The notes below the pieces were generated by a model, which saw nothing but the letters and a program-made list of their open reading frames with translations, ran no database searches and was not told the DNA's origin. A program made the position numbers and the translations under genes. Source: a virus. From it: 30,381 bases of DNA. This document shows positions 8,340 through 20,900 of the stretch, piece after piece (positions within the stretch are counted from its first letter, which is position 1; every line of letters starts with the position of its first letter). The stretch is taken from IMG/VR virus record IMGVR_UViG_3300036830_000511, positions 1 to 30,381 of that record. One strand, written 5' to 3'.

Positions 8340-8510
8340 TCAGCAGCAGTCGGTCTCGTCTCGGCTGTTCTGGGTGCAGACATCTCCAGGGTCTGAAGGC
8401 TTGAGAATGCCTCCGGCGACCTCGGTGAGTTTCAGGCTGGACAGGATCCGGATCGTCTCCATCTGAAGCAGCAGTGGTTTATTGCTACGATTTCGATTCA
8501 TCTTTTTCAT
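8340..8510 (-). CDS. RiPP precursor peptide with double-glycine leader
   Basis: A 56-residue frame with a strong SD (CGGAG) that overlaps the 3' end of the WD40 gene. The N-terminus is basic (MKKMNRNRSNK), followed by an amphipathic leader (ETIRILSSLKLTEVAGG) ending in Gly33-Gly34 with L-x-L-T-E-V-x-GG spacing, the classic site for cleavage by a C39-type exporter peptidase. The remaining 22 residues are rich in Ser, Thr, Asp and Cys: Ser39, Thr46, Ser49, Thr53, Cys45 and a terminal Cys55-Cys56. That is the make-up of a lanthipeptide-like core; short peptides of this layout with VAGG leaders are frequent in myxobacteria. No modifying enzyme or exporter is visible in the window, so the product class is an inference. 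The stop lies 55 bases before the esterase-like gene. Confidence 0.65.
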   Translation of the reverse strand: MKKMNRNRSNKPLLLQMETIRILSSLKLTEVAGGILKPSDPGDVCTQNSRDETDCC

Positions 8511-8513
8511 GAT

Positions 8514-8984
8514 TCATAACTCCGATCCAAATTGCTGAAGTCCAAGTTCGAGACGTAATATGCGTCCGCCAGGGGCGCAAAATAGCAGTGTATGGTCATC
8601 CTCGAACGCAGCACATCCGATGATGTCACGTTCGAAGCGTTTTGCCGTGACACGATGCCGATCATCGACAATAAACAATTCCCCATCGTCGCTGCCTGCA
8701 GCGAGATACCCTGGAGATGGAGTTTTTGCGAAGGCTGTGAGTGACGTTCCCAGTGAGATGCGATGTTCGATGCCTGTGCTGAGCGAGACGTCCCAGATCG
8801 TGCCATCGGTGGTTGCGGCATATATCGAGTCACGCGAGGTCGACATGTAGTGAACAGGTGCACCGAGCTGCCAGGACCGGATGTTCGCGAAATCGGGGCT
8901 CACAGTTCGCACGGAGCCGTCGGAGCTCGCTGTGACAAGGCGACCGTCGTCCATCCAGCTGACGGCAGTGACGAGCCCCCCCAT
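8514..8984 (-). pseudogene. WD40/beta-propeller protein, 5'-truncated
   Basis: The 156 residues consist of repeated WD40-like blades: LVTAVSWMDDGRLVTASSDGSV, then IYAATTDGTIWDV, YLAAGSDDGELFIVDD and LLFCAPGGRILRLELG. A complete propeller needs about seven blades (roughly 280 residues), so at least half is missing. The first visible blade begins immediately at position 8984, next to seven C, and upstream DNA belongs to the oppositely oriented phage cluster. The ATG at 8984 is therefore probably an accidental start inside a larger gene, perhaps a kinase- or caspase-WD40 protein of the type abundant in myxobacteria. Its 3' end overlaps the ribosome binding site of the RiPP precursor, so it was once first in that unit. 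Confidence 0.7.
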
Positions 8985-9777
8985 GTCTCGCCGCGCTGTA
9001 CCCGGGCGCCGAGCTCGGCGGGACCGGCACCTTGGATATCGGTCGCACGCTCGCCGACGTCGGCGTTGCGGATGGCCCCCTCGACTACTCCGACTATCCC
9101 GACTGGCGAGCGTCGATCGGCTTCACCCAGCGCGGCTGTCGGTTCCACTGTGGCTTCTGCGTCGTCCCGGCCAAGGAGGGCCGGGCCAGGACCCACCACA
9201 CCATCGCGCAGATCTGGCGCGGCGAGCCGTGGCCGCGCCACCTGCTCCTGCTCGACAACGACTTCTTCGGCGGCGCCCAGTGGCGGGAGCGCATCGCCGA
9301 GATCCGAGCCGGCCGGTTCCGCGTGAGCTTCACGCAGGGCATCAACGCCCGCGTGCTCAGCGAGGAGGCCGCGGTCGCGATCGCGAGCGTCGACTACCGC
9401 GCTGACGACATGCGCGAGCGGCGGCTCTACACCGCCTGGGACCAGCTCGGTGACGAGCGCGTGCTGTTCCGCGGACTGCGCCGCCTGGTCTCCGCCGGCG
9501 TCAAGCCCGACGACATCATGGTCTACATGCTCGTTGGCTACGCGCCCGGCGAGACGCACGAGGATCGCGACTACCGGCGGCGGCAGCTGCGCGCGTTCGG
9601 GTGCCGTCCGTACCCGATGCCGTACCGCCGCGATCCCGAGCTCGTCGGATTTCAGCGCTGGGTCGTGGGGGCCTACGACAAGCGGATCCCGTGGGAGCGC
9701 TGGCGTGCAGCCCGGTGGTCGCCGCGGCGGCTTGGGGATCGGCGGGTGTCGCTGCCGCTGTTCGGAGGCGATGGGCC

Positions 9778-9781
<4 letters not shown>
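8972..9781 (+). pseudogene. Radical SAM protein of the phage cluster, 5'-truncated
   Basis: The frame is open from 8972, after a TGA. Recognisable sequence starts with ALYPGAELGGTGT (about 8993), before any ATG. The radical SAM motif CRFHCGFC (Cys-x3-Cys-x2-Cys, from 9137) would bind a 4Fe-4S cluster and S-adenosylmethionine; VGYAPGETHEDRD lies near the C-terminus. A TTG at 9032 could restart translation but would omit the conserved lead-in. The N-terminal part (usually 50-100 residues or more) is missing at the C7 junction, so the gene is probably non-functional as it stands. The 3' end overlaps the portal gene (ATGA). Its natural substrate is unknown. A terminase would usually sit near here in a phage; none is seen. 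Confidence 0.75.
8976..8982. other. Rearrangement junction at a run of seven C
   Basis: WD40 similarity on the minus strand extends up to about 8980, and radical-SAM-protein similarity on the plus strand begins at about 8987. Both genes lose their 5' parts at the same place, head to head, and the only feature between them is this C7 run. That is the signature of a join between two unrelated DNA segments. The run may have helped illegitimate recombination; I see no att-like repeat. Confidence 0.6.
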
Positions 9782-11759
<1,978 letters not shown>

Positions 11760-11763
<4 letters not shown>

Positions 11764-12884
11764 GAGAGCGTCCCCACCATCTGCGGCCGTACGTCGACAG
11801 CGTTCGCGTCGCCCTCGTCTATCGCGACTTCACCGGCGACGGTGTCTCGCACGTCGGCCTCGGCGTGAGCGCCGCCTACACGGCGAAGACCTTGCGCCAT
11901 CACGGCATCTGGGCCGAGGTGTGGTCCGTCCCGAGCGCGCAGAAGCTACGCGAGCGCCTGCACCAGATCGGGGCGATCGCCGACCAGCGCGGCGAGGTGC
12001 GCCCGACCCACGTCATCCTCGCCGCGCCGTGGATCGCAACCAAGGACCTCGCGGTGATCGCCGCGGAGTTTTCGGAGGTGATGTTCGTGGTGGTCAGCCA
12101 CTCGAGCGTCGGCTTTCTCGCCGCCGACGCAGAGGCGGTACGCCTCCTGCGCCAGACGGCGGATCTGCAGCTCGCGACCCACAACGTGTTCGTTGGCGGG
12201 AACTCGGCCAAGTTCACGGACTGGGCGACCGAGGCGTGGGGCGTCCACGCGGTGTGTCTGCCGAACCTCTACTGCCTGTCGGAGACGTTCCCGCAGCATG
12301 ACCGGCGCTGGACCGGCGGGTCGCTCCGACTCGGGCTGTTCGGCGCCAACCGGCCCTTGAAGAACTTCCTGTCCGGCGCCGCGGCGGCCGTCGAGATGGC
12401 GCGCCGGCTTCATGTCCCCATCGAGCTGCTGCTGTCGAGCGGACGCAACGAGGGCGGCGATGCCCGGGCGCTCGACGAGATGACCGAGAACATCGCGAAC
12501 CTGCGCGTGACGCGCGCGGGCTGGTTACCGTGGCCCAACTTCCGGCGCCTGTTGCGCACGGTCGACCTGGTGTTCCAGGTCAGCTACACGGAGACCTTCA
12601 ACGTGGTCTCGGCGGACGCCATCGCCGAGGGCGTCCCGGTCGTCGTCAGCGACGCGATCGACTGGCTGCCCCGGTGGTGGCAGGCCCGCGCCGATGAGCC
12701 GCTCGACGTGGCGCGGGTCGCCGAGCGCCTGCTGCGCGATCCGGACGCGCCGCGCCACGGCCGCGCTGCGCTTCAGGCGTACGTGGAGTGCGGCGTCGTG
12801 CGCTGGTGGAGGTTCCTCTGCCCGCAGCTCTTCGCCATGGCGCGCACGGACGCGCCGACGCGAACCGCGATGGACCCGGGGTGA
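11760..12884 (+). CDS. GT4-like glycosyltransferase inside the phage head operon
   Basis: A 374-residue protein with a GT-B layout. The N-terminal half is a Rossmann-like domain (VRVALVYRDFTGDGVSHVGLGVSAAYTAKTLRHHG) with a glycine-rich donor/acceptor loop. The C-terminal half has SLRLGLFGANRPLKN and the GT4 signature YTETFNVVSADAIAEGVPVVVSD (Glu-x7-Glu position partly changed to Glu-x8-Ala). Such enzymes transfer sugars from nucleotide-sugar donors. Start and stop overlap the portal and head-morphogenesis genes (ATGA and TGATG), so it is a fixed member of the operon and not a later insertion. A likely role is sugar decoration of the host surface, of virion proteins or of DNA bases; the sequence does not tell which. 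Confidence 0.78.
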
Positions 12885-13939
12885 TGGGGCACGGGTTGTA
12901 CAGCGCAGCGGCGGATGCCGCCGACGAGCTCTTGCGTGACGTGTACCGGCTCGACGTCGCCAAGGCGCTCGATCCGCTCGACGCGCGAGACTTCCTGGTC
13001 ATCGTCGAGCGCCTGGCGCGCTCGCTGACCGGCGTGTCCCGCGAGGCAGAGGCGGCGGCGCTGCGCAAGGCGCTCGCCACCCTCGATGTCGACTGGCCAC
13101 GCCTCAGCCCGGCCGCGCGCGACCGGGTCGTCCGCGCAGCCCGCGAGGCGATCGGCGGGGTGGCTGCCCAGGTCCTGCCGCGCGTCGATCAGGTCTTCGA
13201 GGTCGAGGCCAAGAACGTGGTCGCGCGGACCCGGGCCACCACCGTGCGACGGTTCGGTCTTCACATCGGCGCCAGCACGACCCAGACCGATGCGCGGATC
13301 GCGACGTTCGTGCGGACGAGCGAGTTCAACTTCATCCGCGACCAGTACGGCCGCCGGCAGGACGAGCTCGGCCAGCGAGCCCGCGACATCGTGGCCGCCG
13401 GGCTCGAGCAGGGGCTCGGTCGGGACGACATCGCCGCCGACCTCGCCGCGCAGCTCGCGCCGGTCGTCAGCCGCGGCAAGCCGTACTGGGAGACGGTGGC
13501 GATGAGCTTTGCCAACCGCGGCCGGACGTACACGCAGCTGGCTGCATTCGACGAGGCCGACATCGAGCGCTTTCGCTTCGACGCGGTGCTCGACCAGGTG
13601 ACCAGCCAGGCTTGCCGGTTCATGCACGGGCGGGAGTTCAGCGTGAAGCGGGCGCGGCAGCGCTTCGACGAGGTCGAGCAGGCGCCCGACCCCGAGACGA
13701 TCACCGAGCTGCAGCCGTGGATGCAGCTCGGCTCTGATAGCGATGGCAACCAGGTCCTGTTCTACAAGCGCGGCGGCCGCCGGCGCTTCGTGGCGCGGGT
13801 CGAGGAGTCGGCGGCGGGCCGGGCCGACCAGGTCGGGCGGTACTCGCGCGCGCTCAGCAATGAGGAGCTCGAGGCCGCCGGCGTCACGGTGCCGCCGCTG
13901 CATGGTCGCTGCCGCTCGAGCATCGTGGTGGAGGACTGA
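12884..13939 (+). CDS. Phage head morphogenesis protein (SPP1 gp7 / Mu gpF type)
   Basis: A 351-residue protein from ATG 12884, which overlaps the upstream stop by one base; a longer frame from 12788 lies inside the glycosyltransferase and is not used. Residues 1-190 are helical and Arg/Ala-rich. The C-terminal domain has the family's metal-ligand pattern: SQACRFMHGREFSV near residue 240 and PPLHGRCRSSIVV near the end. These minor head proteins bind the portal and take part in early capsid assembly and DNA ejection. The position directly after the portal is the usual one; only the glycosyltransferase lies between. No lesion is visible. Confidence 0.88.
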   Translation: MGHGLYSAAADAADELLRDVYRLDVAKALDPLDARDFLVIVERLARSLTGVSREAEAAALRKALATLDVDWPRLSPAARDRVVRAAREAIGGVAAQVLPRVDQVFEVEAKNVVARTRATTVRRFGLHIGASTTQTDARIATFVRTSEFNFIRDQYGRRQDELGQRARDIVAAGLEQGLGRDDIAADLAAQLAPVVSRGKPYWETVAMSFANRGRTYTQLAAFDEADIERFRFDAVLDQVTSQACRFMHGREFSVKRARQRFDEVEQAPDPETITELQPWMQLGSDSDGNQVLFYKRGGRRRFVARVEESAAGRADQVGRYSRALSNEELEAAGVTVPPLHGRCRSSIVVED

Positions 13940-13942
13940 CCG

Positions 13943-14236
13943 ATGTCCAAGGCGTTCCTGGACGTCGCCGATCCGGGCCAACTCGAGCGCGCCGTGCTCG
14001 GCATCGAGCACGCGGTGGGGCACAGCTTCGAGGCCGACGGCGTGCGCATGACGGCCACGGAGGTCCGGCGCAGGTTCGGGATCTGCGAGCGGCTGTTCCG
14101 CCAGCTCCGCGGCGACCTCGGCTGGGGCCTCCATCGCGTGCTCGACCACCTACCTCACTACCTTCGCTGCGAGCTCGACGGCCAGGCCTGGGAGCCCGAC
14201 CGGCGAACCATCTGGATGCCCGACGACGGGCCCTAG
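13943..14236 (+). CDS. Hypothetical phage protein
   Basis: A 97-residue protein placed 3 bases after the head morphogenesis stop, with a GGAGGA ribosome site that overlaps the end of the previous gene. It has a short helical N-terminal half and a Trp/His/Leu-rich middle (DLGWGLHRVLDHLPHYL), with no motif that I recognise. The tight spacing supports co-translation with the head genes. A role in head assembly is inferred from position only. Confidence 0.65.
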   Translation: MSKAFLDVADPGQLERAVLGIEHAVGHSFEADGVRMTATEVRRRFGICERLFRQLRGDLGWGLHRVLDHLPHYLRCELDGQAWEPDRRTIWMPDDGP

Positions 14237-14252
14237 CCACGAGGAGACCGAC

Positions 14253-14975
14253 ATGGCGACGATGAACAAGCTGGATGAGATCTCGACCGCGATCGAGCAG
14301 GCCGTGAAGTCCCTGCGCGGCGGCGACGCGCCGATCAAGAAGCGGATGTCGCTCGGCGCGTTCGTGGGCTTCGCGACGAGCCAGATCCAGGCCGCGGCAA
14401 AGGACGAGCCGGCGATCGCCAAGCGCCGGCTGACCGCGCTCAAGCACAACGTCGACGAGGTGATCGCGGCGATCGCCAAGATGAGCGCGGAGGACACCGA
14501 CAGCGAGAGCATCGAGGTCGAGGTATCGACCGCGTTCGCGCCGACCCAGGCCGACGGCGACACGCCGATGCAGGAGCTGACCACGGCCAGCGACCAGAGC
14601 TCGACCGAGGTGCCGCTGACCAGCGCCGGCGTCGCCGCCGGCGACTCCGGGTTCGCCGAGAACCTGAGCCAGCTCGGCAAGACGCTGCAGAAGCTCCAGG
14701 TCGACCTCGGGACGAGCTCCGCGGGAGGGACCCGGGATCGCGCGAACAAGGCAGCGGGCGATCGCCGTCCCGATGGCGGGGCGCGTGGCACCCGGGGCGA
14801 CGGCCGCGAGGGCGGCGGCAGCGAGGGCGGCGGCAGCGAGGGCGGCGATCGCGACGCGGACGGGTGGCCGCTCGACATGGCGAGCGACACGTTCCTGAAG
14901 GGTGACGCCGGGGCCGGCGTCGAGCTCGTGTGGGGGCGTGATCCGGACGGCGTCGCGGCCCCCAAGAAGCGGTGA
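14253..14975 (+). CDS. Scaffold-like phage head protein
   Basis: A 240-residue protein with a GAGGAGA ribosome site. Residues 1-85 are helical and charged (KLDEISTAIEQAVKSL, IAKRRLTALKHNVDEV). Residues 85-160 are acidic and Ser/Thr-rich, then a low-complexity Gly/Ser/Glu/Arg linker carries two and a half copies of EGGGS. The C-terminus contains DGWPLDMAS. A closely similar WPLDM motif occurs near the end of the downstream protease fragment, so both may dock on the same head partner. A helical, acidic, low-complexity protein before the protease and capsid genes fits a scaffold or assembly factor, but I see no family motif. Confidence 0.55.
   Translation: MATMNKLDEISTAIEQAVKSLRGGDAPIKKRMSLGAFVGFATSQIQAAAKDEPAIAKRRLTALKHNVDEVIAAIAKMSAEDTDSESIEVEVSTAFAPTQADGDTPMQELTTASDQSSTEVPLTSAGVAAGDSGFAENLSQLGKTLQKLQVDLGTSSAGGTRDRANKAAGDRRPDGGARGTRGDGREGGGSEGGGSEGGDRDADGWPLDMASDTFLKGDAGAGVELVWGRDPDGVAAPKKR
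14808..14846 (+). repeat. 15-base tandem repeat coding for EGGGS
   Basis: The unit GAGGGCGGCGGCAGC occurs twice exactly and a third time in part, in frame, within the linker of the scaffold-like gene. Confidence 0.7.
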
Positions 14976-14984
14976 GGCGGCGCC

Positions 14985-17804
14985 GTGGGCACCAGAACCT
15001 CGACGTCACCTGCGGACACGGCGATCCGTCGCGCGAAGGCGTTCCTGCGCGTCGTGCGAAAGGGAACCGAGCCGGCGCGGCCCTCCGGCAGCGCGGCTGA
15101 CTCGCGGGCGGTCACCGACCCTGGCCCCACGGTCGCCGACGAACGGCAGATGCTGCTGCCCCACGTCTCGATGGACGTCGCCGGCGACGCGAAGGCAGCC
15201 GCGGACGACCCGGTGGCGGCCGCGGACACGCCCATCGAGAAGACGATCTGGGGATCGCCTGCCGGCAAGAAGCACCTGGCGCCCCGGCTCGTGAAGCTCA
15301 TCCTGCCGCACCAGACCTACGTGGAGCCGTTCGCCGGCAGCGCTGCGGTGTTCTTCGCCAAGCCGCCCTCGGAGAAAGAGGTCCTGGCCGACGCCGATCC
15401 GGAGATCGCGTTCGCGTACCGAGCGCTCTCGACGTTGACGGACCGCGAGCTCACCGCGCTCAAGAAGAAGGACTGGACCGGGCGCAAGACGCTCTTCCGG
15501 GCCATGCAGGAAGCCAGGCCGCGCAGCAAGATCGAGAAGCTGTACCGCTTCCTCTACCTGTCGCACTTCGCGTACGGGAAGCTGCGCGGCAAGAGCTACA
15601 ACCCGAACGCGGAGGGCATCGGGGCACGCACGATCGACCGGATCGAGAAGTACCGCGATCGGCTTCGCGGCGTCACGGTGCGCTCGGCGCACTACGCCGA
15701 TGTGGTGAAGGAGTTCGACGGCAAGAACACGTTCTTCTTCCTCGACCCGCCCTACCCGGGCCACAACGTCGAGGTCGGCGAGGACCGCTTCGACGAGGTC
15801 GAGTTCCGCAAGGTCCTCGACGGCATCAAGGGCAAGTTCTTGGTGACGTACGGCACCCGCGGGAAGCTCGACACCAGTGGATTCCACGTCCGGAAGATCC
15901 GCACGCCACGCACGATCAGCTCGATGCGCGGGGTGGGCGGCCCCAAGACGCTCCCGCAGCTGCTGATCGCGAACTACGGGATCACGCAGAAATCGCTGGG
16001 CCCGTTCGATCTCGACGAGCTCGACGCCGTGGTCGAGCTCGCGCCGGGCGCCGCCGCCGATCTCGACCTGGCACGGGTCGTAGCGAAGGCGCTCGCCGCT
16101 GAGATCGATGAGCCGTCGATCGGTGCCCTGGCAGCCGAGCTCGACCGGTTCGATGGGACGGCGGAGGACCGCGCGGTCGTGCTCGCGCGCGAGTTGCTGC
16201 CGCTCGGCGGGCGGCTCGCACTGGCGATCGGCGACATGAGCCCCGAGGTCGCGACCGCCCTGCGCGACGCCACGCCGGTCCTCGAAGAGCTCGCGAAAGC
16301 GCAGTGGAGCCGGGCGTACATCAACGACCTGCCCGACGACGCCTTCCTGTACATCGAGCCCGGAGGAAAGAAAGACGAGGCGGGCAAGACGGTGCCGCGG
16401 ACCCTCCGCCACTTCCCGGTTCGGAACCACACTGGCAAGCTCGACGTGCCGCACCTGGAAGACGTGATCGGCCGGATCCCGCAGAGCACCGCCGAGAGCC
16501 TGACGGCAGAGGCCAAGGCCAAGCTGCAGGATCGCGCCCGGCGACTCCTGGAGGAGGCCCAGGCCACGGTCGAGAAGGCGCGGATGATCCCGTTCCAGCA
16601 GTGGGGTGGCTCATCGAAGTACGCGCGCCGGCTCGCCGAGCGGCTGCCCGAGCACAAGCGCTACGTCGAGCCGTTCTGCGGCGCCGCGGCGGTATTCTAC
16701 GCCAAGACGCGCGCCGATGAGGAGGTCCTCGCCGACGCGGATCCCGACGTCGCCTTCGCACACCGCTTCCTCCAGAAGCTCGATGAACGTGCCATGGCCG
16801 CGCTCGGCAAGCTGCCATGGACGGTCTCTCGCAGCGGCTTCGAGAAGGTGCGCCGGTGCGAGCCGAGCTCGGATGCGCAGCGGTTCTGGAAGGTCGTCTA
16901 CGGCCGGCTCTGCACCTACGGCGCGAAGCCGAACCTGAGCGGCTACGCCTCCATCCACGACGGGCAGACCTACGATCTCAAGGAGCTGTGGAGGTTCCAC
17001 GAGCGGCTGAAGGGCGTGAAGGTCCTCGCGCAAGACTGGAAGAAGACCCTCGCCGACCAGGACAGCCCGAGCACGTTGTTCTTCATCGATCCGCCATACG
17101 ACGGAGAATGGACCCTGGGCGACGGCATCCCCGCCGAGGAGATCGCGGCGGCCGTGCGCAAGCTGAAGGGTCAGTACATCGTGGCGTACACCGACTCGGC
17201 GGAAGCGCGGGGCGCGTTCGCCAACACCGGCAAGCGGTTCAAGCTCCGCATCCCCGAGAAGCGCGGCAACGGCCACTGGCACAAACGCAACCGGCTGTTC
17301 ATCGCGTCCGGTGGGGTGCAGAAGGCCGATGACCTCGAGTGGCTTGAGCCGGAGAGCGAGGGTCCAGCTGGTCCGGCTGCAACGTCCTTCTCGCTTTCGT
17401 TCGTTCTTGAGAAGCGCATCCCGGTGCTCAAGACGGACGAGGAGCGCTACGTGCTCGGCATCGTCCTCGAGCCGGAGACCGTCGATGCCCAGGACGACAT
17501 CTACTCGGCCGCCGAGATTCGCGAGGCGGCTCATCGCTTCATGGAGGAGTACAGGAACATCGGGCTGATGCACCGCGGCCTGGTGAACGGCCGGGTGAAG
17601 ATCTTGGAGTCGTACCTGGCGCCGACGTCCTTCGCTCTCGAAGGGGCACAGGTCCGCAAGGGGACCTGGCTCCTCGCCATGCGGGTGCTCGACGACGAGC
17701 TGTGGTCGCAGGTCAAGAGCGGGGAGCTGACGGGGCTGAGCATGGGCGGCAGCGCGGCGCGACTGCCAGAGCCTGCCGCCGGGAGCGCAAGCGCCCGCAC
17801 ATGA
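14985..17804 (+). CDS. Double Dam methyltransferase fused to XkdF-type prohead protease
   Basis: A 939-residue protein from GTG 14985. Residues 85-340 form a D12-class (Dam-like) adenine-N6 methyltransferase: SAM motif [15 protein letters not shown] at 112-126 and catalytic DPPY at 254-257. Residues 441-525 match a segment common in phage prohead proteins ([19 protein letters not shown]...LRHFPV; DUF6582-like). Residues 532-780 form a second Dam-like domain with [15 protein letters not shown] (560-574) and DPPY (702-705). Residues 804-930 are an XkdF/Peptidase S78_2-type prohead protease with candidate catalytic His863 (GLMHRG) and Ser919 (GLSMGG). Proteases of this class mature capsids and are normally far smaller and free of methylase domains. 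The frame ends 20 residues after the Ser, without the conserved C-terminal segment, which reappears at about 21930 after the toxin load. Confidence 0.85.
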   Translation: MGTRTSTSPADTAIRRAKAFLRVVRKGTEPARPSGSAADSRAVTDPGPTVADERQMLLPHVSMDVAGDAKAAADDPVAAADTPIEKTIWGSPAGKKHLAPRLVKLILPHQTYVEPFAGSAAVFFAKPPSEKEVLADADPEIAFAYRALSTLTDRELTALKKKDWTGRKTLFRAMQEARPRSKIEKLYRFLYLSHFAYGKLRGKSYNPNAEGIGARTIDRIEKYRDRLRGVTVRSAHYADVVKEFDGKNTFFFLDPPYPGHNVEVGEDRFDEVEFRKVLDGIKGKFLVTYGTRGKLDTSGFHVRKIRTPRTISSMRGVGGPKTLPQLLIANYGITQKSLGPFDLDELDAVVELAPGAAADLDLARVVAKALAAEIDEPSIGALAAELDRFDGTAEDRAVVLARELLPLGGRLALAIGDMSPEVATALRDATPVLEELAKAQWSRAYINDLPDDAFLYIEPGGKKDEAGKTVPRTLRHFPVRNHTGKLDVPHLEDVIGRIPQSTAESLTAEAKAKLQDRARRLLEEAQATVEKARMIPFQQWGGSSKYARRLAERLPEHKRYVEPFCGAAAVFYAKTRADEEVLADADPDVAFAHRFLQKLDERAMAALGKLPWTVSRSGFEKVRRCEPSSDAQRFWKVVYGRLCTYGAKPNLSGYASIHDGQTYDLKELWRFHERLKGVKVLAQDWKKTLADQDSPSTLFFIDPPYDGEWTLGDGIPAEEIAAAVRKLKGQYIVAYTDSAEARGAFANTGKRFKLRIPEKRGNGHWHKRNRLFIASGGVQKADDLEWLEPESEGPAGPAATSFSLSFVLEKRIPVLKTDEERYVLGIVLEPETVDAQDDIYSAAEIREAAHRFMEEYRNIGLMHRGLVNGRVKILESYLAPTSFALEGAQVRKGTWLLAMRVLDDELWSQVKSGELTGLSMGGSAARLPEPAAGSASART

Positions 17805-17911
17805 TCTACATCGAGAGCGAGAAGCGGAGGTCGCCGGTGGCGGCTGACTGGGCGACCGTGTTACCGCTGATCCAGGAGATCCCACGTGCCGGCACGGGAC
17901 GCGAGGCGGGA

Positions 17912-20900
17912 ATGAGTCGTGACCGACGGAACCAGTCTGATTCGCCCCCGGTGCGCGTTCCCGCGGGAACCGGGTCGTCCGCCGTCGGCAAGGTGACGCT
18001 GACGCAGTCGCTGGTCGAGCCAGCCCCGGCTCCCGAGCGCGGGGAACCCGGCGCGCCAGCCACGGCCGATGCTTCTACGGTGCAGCGCAAGGTGGATCCC
18101 GGCGGGGGCGAGCCAGCGGCGAGCGCCGCCGCACCACGTCCCAGCTACGACCTCGCGTCCTTGTTCGGACGGGCAACCCGTGAGCCGGCCGTGCCGGTCC
18201 AGCGTCAGGCGTCATCCCCATCGGAGCCCGCGGCGGTGTCGCAGATCGCCGCCCAGGGCGTGGCCGGCGCGGGCGGGGCGTTGCCCCACCTCTCCCAGAT
18301 CCAGGCCAGCTTCGGTCATCACGACGTCTCGGGTGTGCGAGCGCACCAGGGACCGCAGGCGGCGGCCGCCGCCCGCGAGCTCGGCGCGGATGCGTACGCG
18401 ACCGGCAATGCGGTCGCGTTCAGCCGGTCACCGGACCTTCACACGGCAGCGCACGAGGCCGCGCACGTCGTGCAGCAGCGCGGCGGCGTGCAGCTCAAGG
18501 GCGGCATCGACCAGCCGGGGGACGCTTACGAGCGCCATGCCGACGCTGTCGCTGATCGAGCCGTCGCCCGGCAATCAGCTGAAGACCTTCTGGATCGAGG
18601 TGCAACAGGGGCTGCATGCGGCGCGCACCAAGCAACGCGGGCGGTCCAGCGCAAGGCCGGCAAGGACGACGCCGCGATCCTCGACAATCAGGCCAGCCTC
18701 AAGGGAACGGACGTCGAGATTCCCGCGCTGGAAGGTGCGCTTCTCTCGACCCGCAAGGAAGCTGTCAAGCTGGGCCTGCTGTCGCAAGCTTCGTTCGACG
18801 CCGGCCTCGCGTTGTCACAGGCGATGACGCTGCTCCAGCCCGCCGTCGCCGCCAAAGGCCCCGTCGATCGAGATCTCCAGGACCGGGCTGCGGTCGCTGC
18901 CCAACAGCTGTTTGCTGCTCTGCAGCGAGAGACGGCCGGCGAGAAGAACTTCCAGATCGTTCCATCGATGGTGGAGAGCAGCGGCGTCACCGCGCAGAAC
19001 CCCTACACCGAGGAGGTCCGGGTCACCACATCATTCCTCGTCTGGTCGAAGACCAACGACGTTGGCAGCTGGTTCCAGCAGCTCCCTGGGTTCATCCGCC
19101 AGGGAAAATGGGACGAGGCGTTCCGCGGGTATCGTCGGATGCTCGACGGGCTCGACCTGTGGGTATCGGATCAGCTTCGCAAGAAGGGCAAAGGCACACC
19201 CGAGGAGGCGCTCGGCAACGCGCAGCAACACTACTCACAGCTGAGGACGGGCCTCGAGCAGATCGCCGACAAGCATGCGACGCGGCTGCCTGCGCTGTTC
19301 CACCCCGATCCGAAGACCGTCGAGAAGGAGAAGGCGGCCGGCCGGCCCGCAGCCGACACGATCCCGATGAACGTCTACTTCTGGAAGGATCCGGCCGACG
19401 GCAAGTTCCACATCTACGACCTGACCACGCCGAGTCGGCCGCACGAGCAAGCGGTCGAGACCCAGCCGACGGCGGCGATGATGAACACCTTCTTCGAGGA
19501 GGTGGCGCGCTACCCCGAAGGTGAGGTCCGCTACACACTGCCGGGCGGCACCGCGGGCGTCGCGCCGACGACCGGCAAGACCAAGTGGTACGAGTGGGTC
19601 GGCTACGCAGGCCTGGCGATCGCCGCGGTCGGCCTGGCGCTGCTCACCGCGGGTGCCAGCATTCCGGCGACCGTATGTTTCGCTGCCGGCGCGGTCGCTG
19701 GCGGCGTCTCAGCAGGCGGCCATCTCGTCGACACGGCGCGCCTTGGTACAGCGACGACGGCCACGGTCGTGCTCGACGTAGCGCAGATCGTTGCCTCGTT
19801 CTCCAGCTTCGGCGCGATGAGCATCACCGTGAAGGCGGGGAGCGCCTCCGCCGCGCTGGCGGGGAGCCGCTGGTTCGTTCCGGTGGTGAGCGTGGCGGCT
19901 ACGGCGGATGGCGTACAGTTGGTGGCGCTCAGCGAGATCACATTCCGCGAGCTGAACAAGCTCGAACATGGCGGCGGTAGCGTCGAGGACCGTCAGCGAG
20001 CGATGGCCGTGCTGCTCACCCAACTCGCGGTCGCGACTGGGCTGACCGCGCTCTCGGTTCAGGGTGCGCGCAACATCCGAGCGATGGCCGGCAAACCGCT
20101 CGAGGTCGTCGACCAAAACGGCGTGAACGTGTTGCGCGTGGTGGGCGAGCCAACACCAGAGCCAGTGGCGGCGCCGAAGACAGCGGGAGCGGACACGCAT
20201 TCGCCATCCAGTAGCACGGCCCCGAAGCCGACTGAACACGCCGACCACGGTTCGGCGACGGACACTCATGGGCCAAAGCCGGCGGCTCACACAGAGGCAA
20301 GCGGACCACCGGCCGGATCGCACGAAGCAGAGCGCTGGCTCGCGGACTTCGAGCACAGCCTCAACCCCGCCGAGAAGGCCAAGCTGGCCAAGATGAAGGC
20401 CGGCAAGACGCCGCAACAGGTACGCGACATGCTCGGCGATGATCTGAATGCGGCGCGCGAGCGCGTGCGCGCCGAAGTCCGCCTCGAGCAGGACCGCGCT
20501 GCGGTCGCCGCGCAATCGAAGGAACGGGTCGCGGAGATGCGGAAGCAGATCGCGGATCGAGGCTTGATGGACGATCCGGAGATTCGTGCGATCGTCGATG
20601 GCACCACGATGCAGAACCGCAGCGAGCGGCTGTCGATGCTTCGAGACAAACTCGTCGCCAAGCTCTTGCGACCCGAGACCGAGCGCGCGCATCCTGGGAC
20701 CGAAGTGCTCGAGGGCGTCAAGATCTACGAGAAGTTGCCCGAAGCGAACCTCACTGAGTGGAGGGCCAAGCACCCTGGTACGCGGGCTGACGGACTCACG
20801 GACCGCCCAGACGGGCTCTACATGCAACGCGGTGAAATTGACATCATGGTGGTTGAGCGGCTGCCGAGTGGCAAGGCCAAGGTAATCGCGCGCGAGGAGA

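Noticed and set aside
15006-16454. Minus-strand frame of 482 codons opposite the Dam-protease gene
   Set aside because: It lies opposite two conserved methylase motifs and has the composition of a shadow frame.
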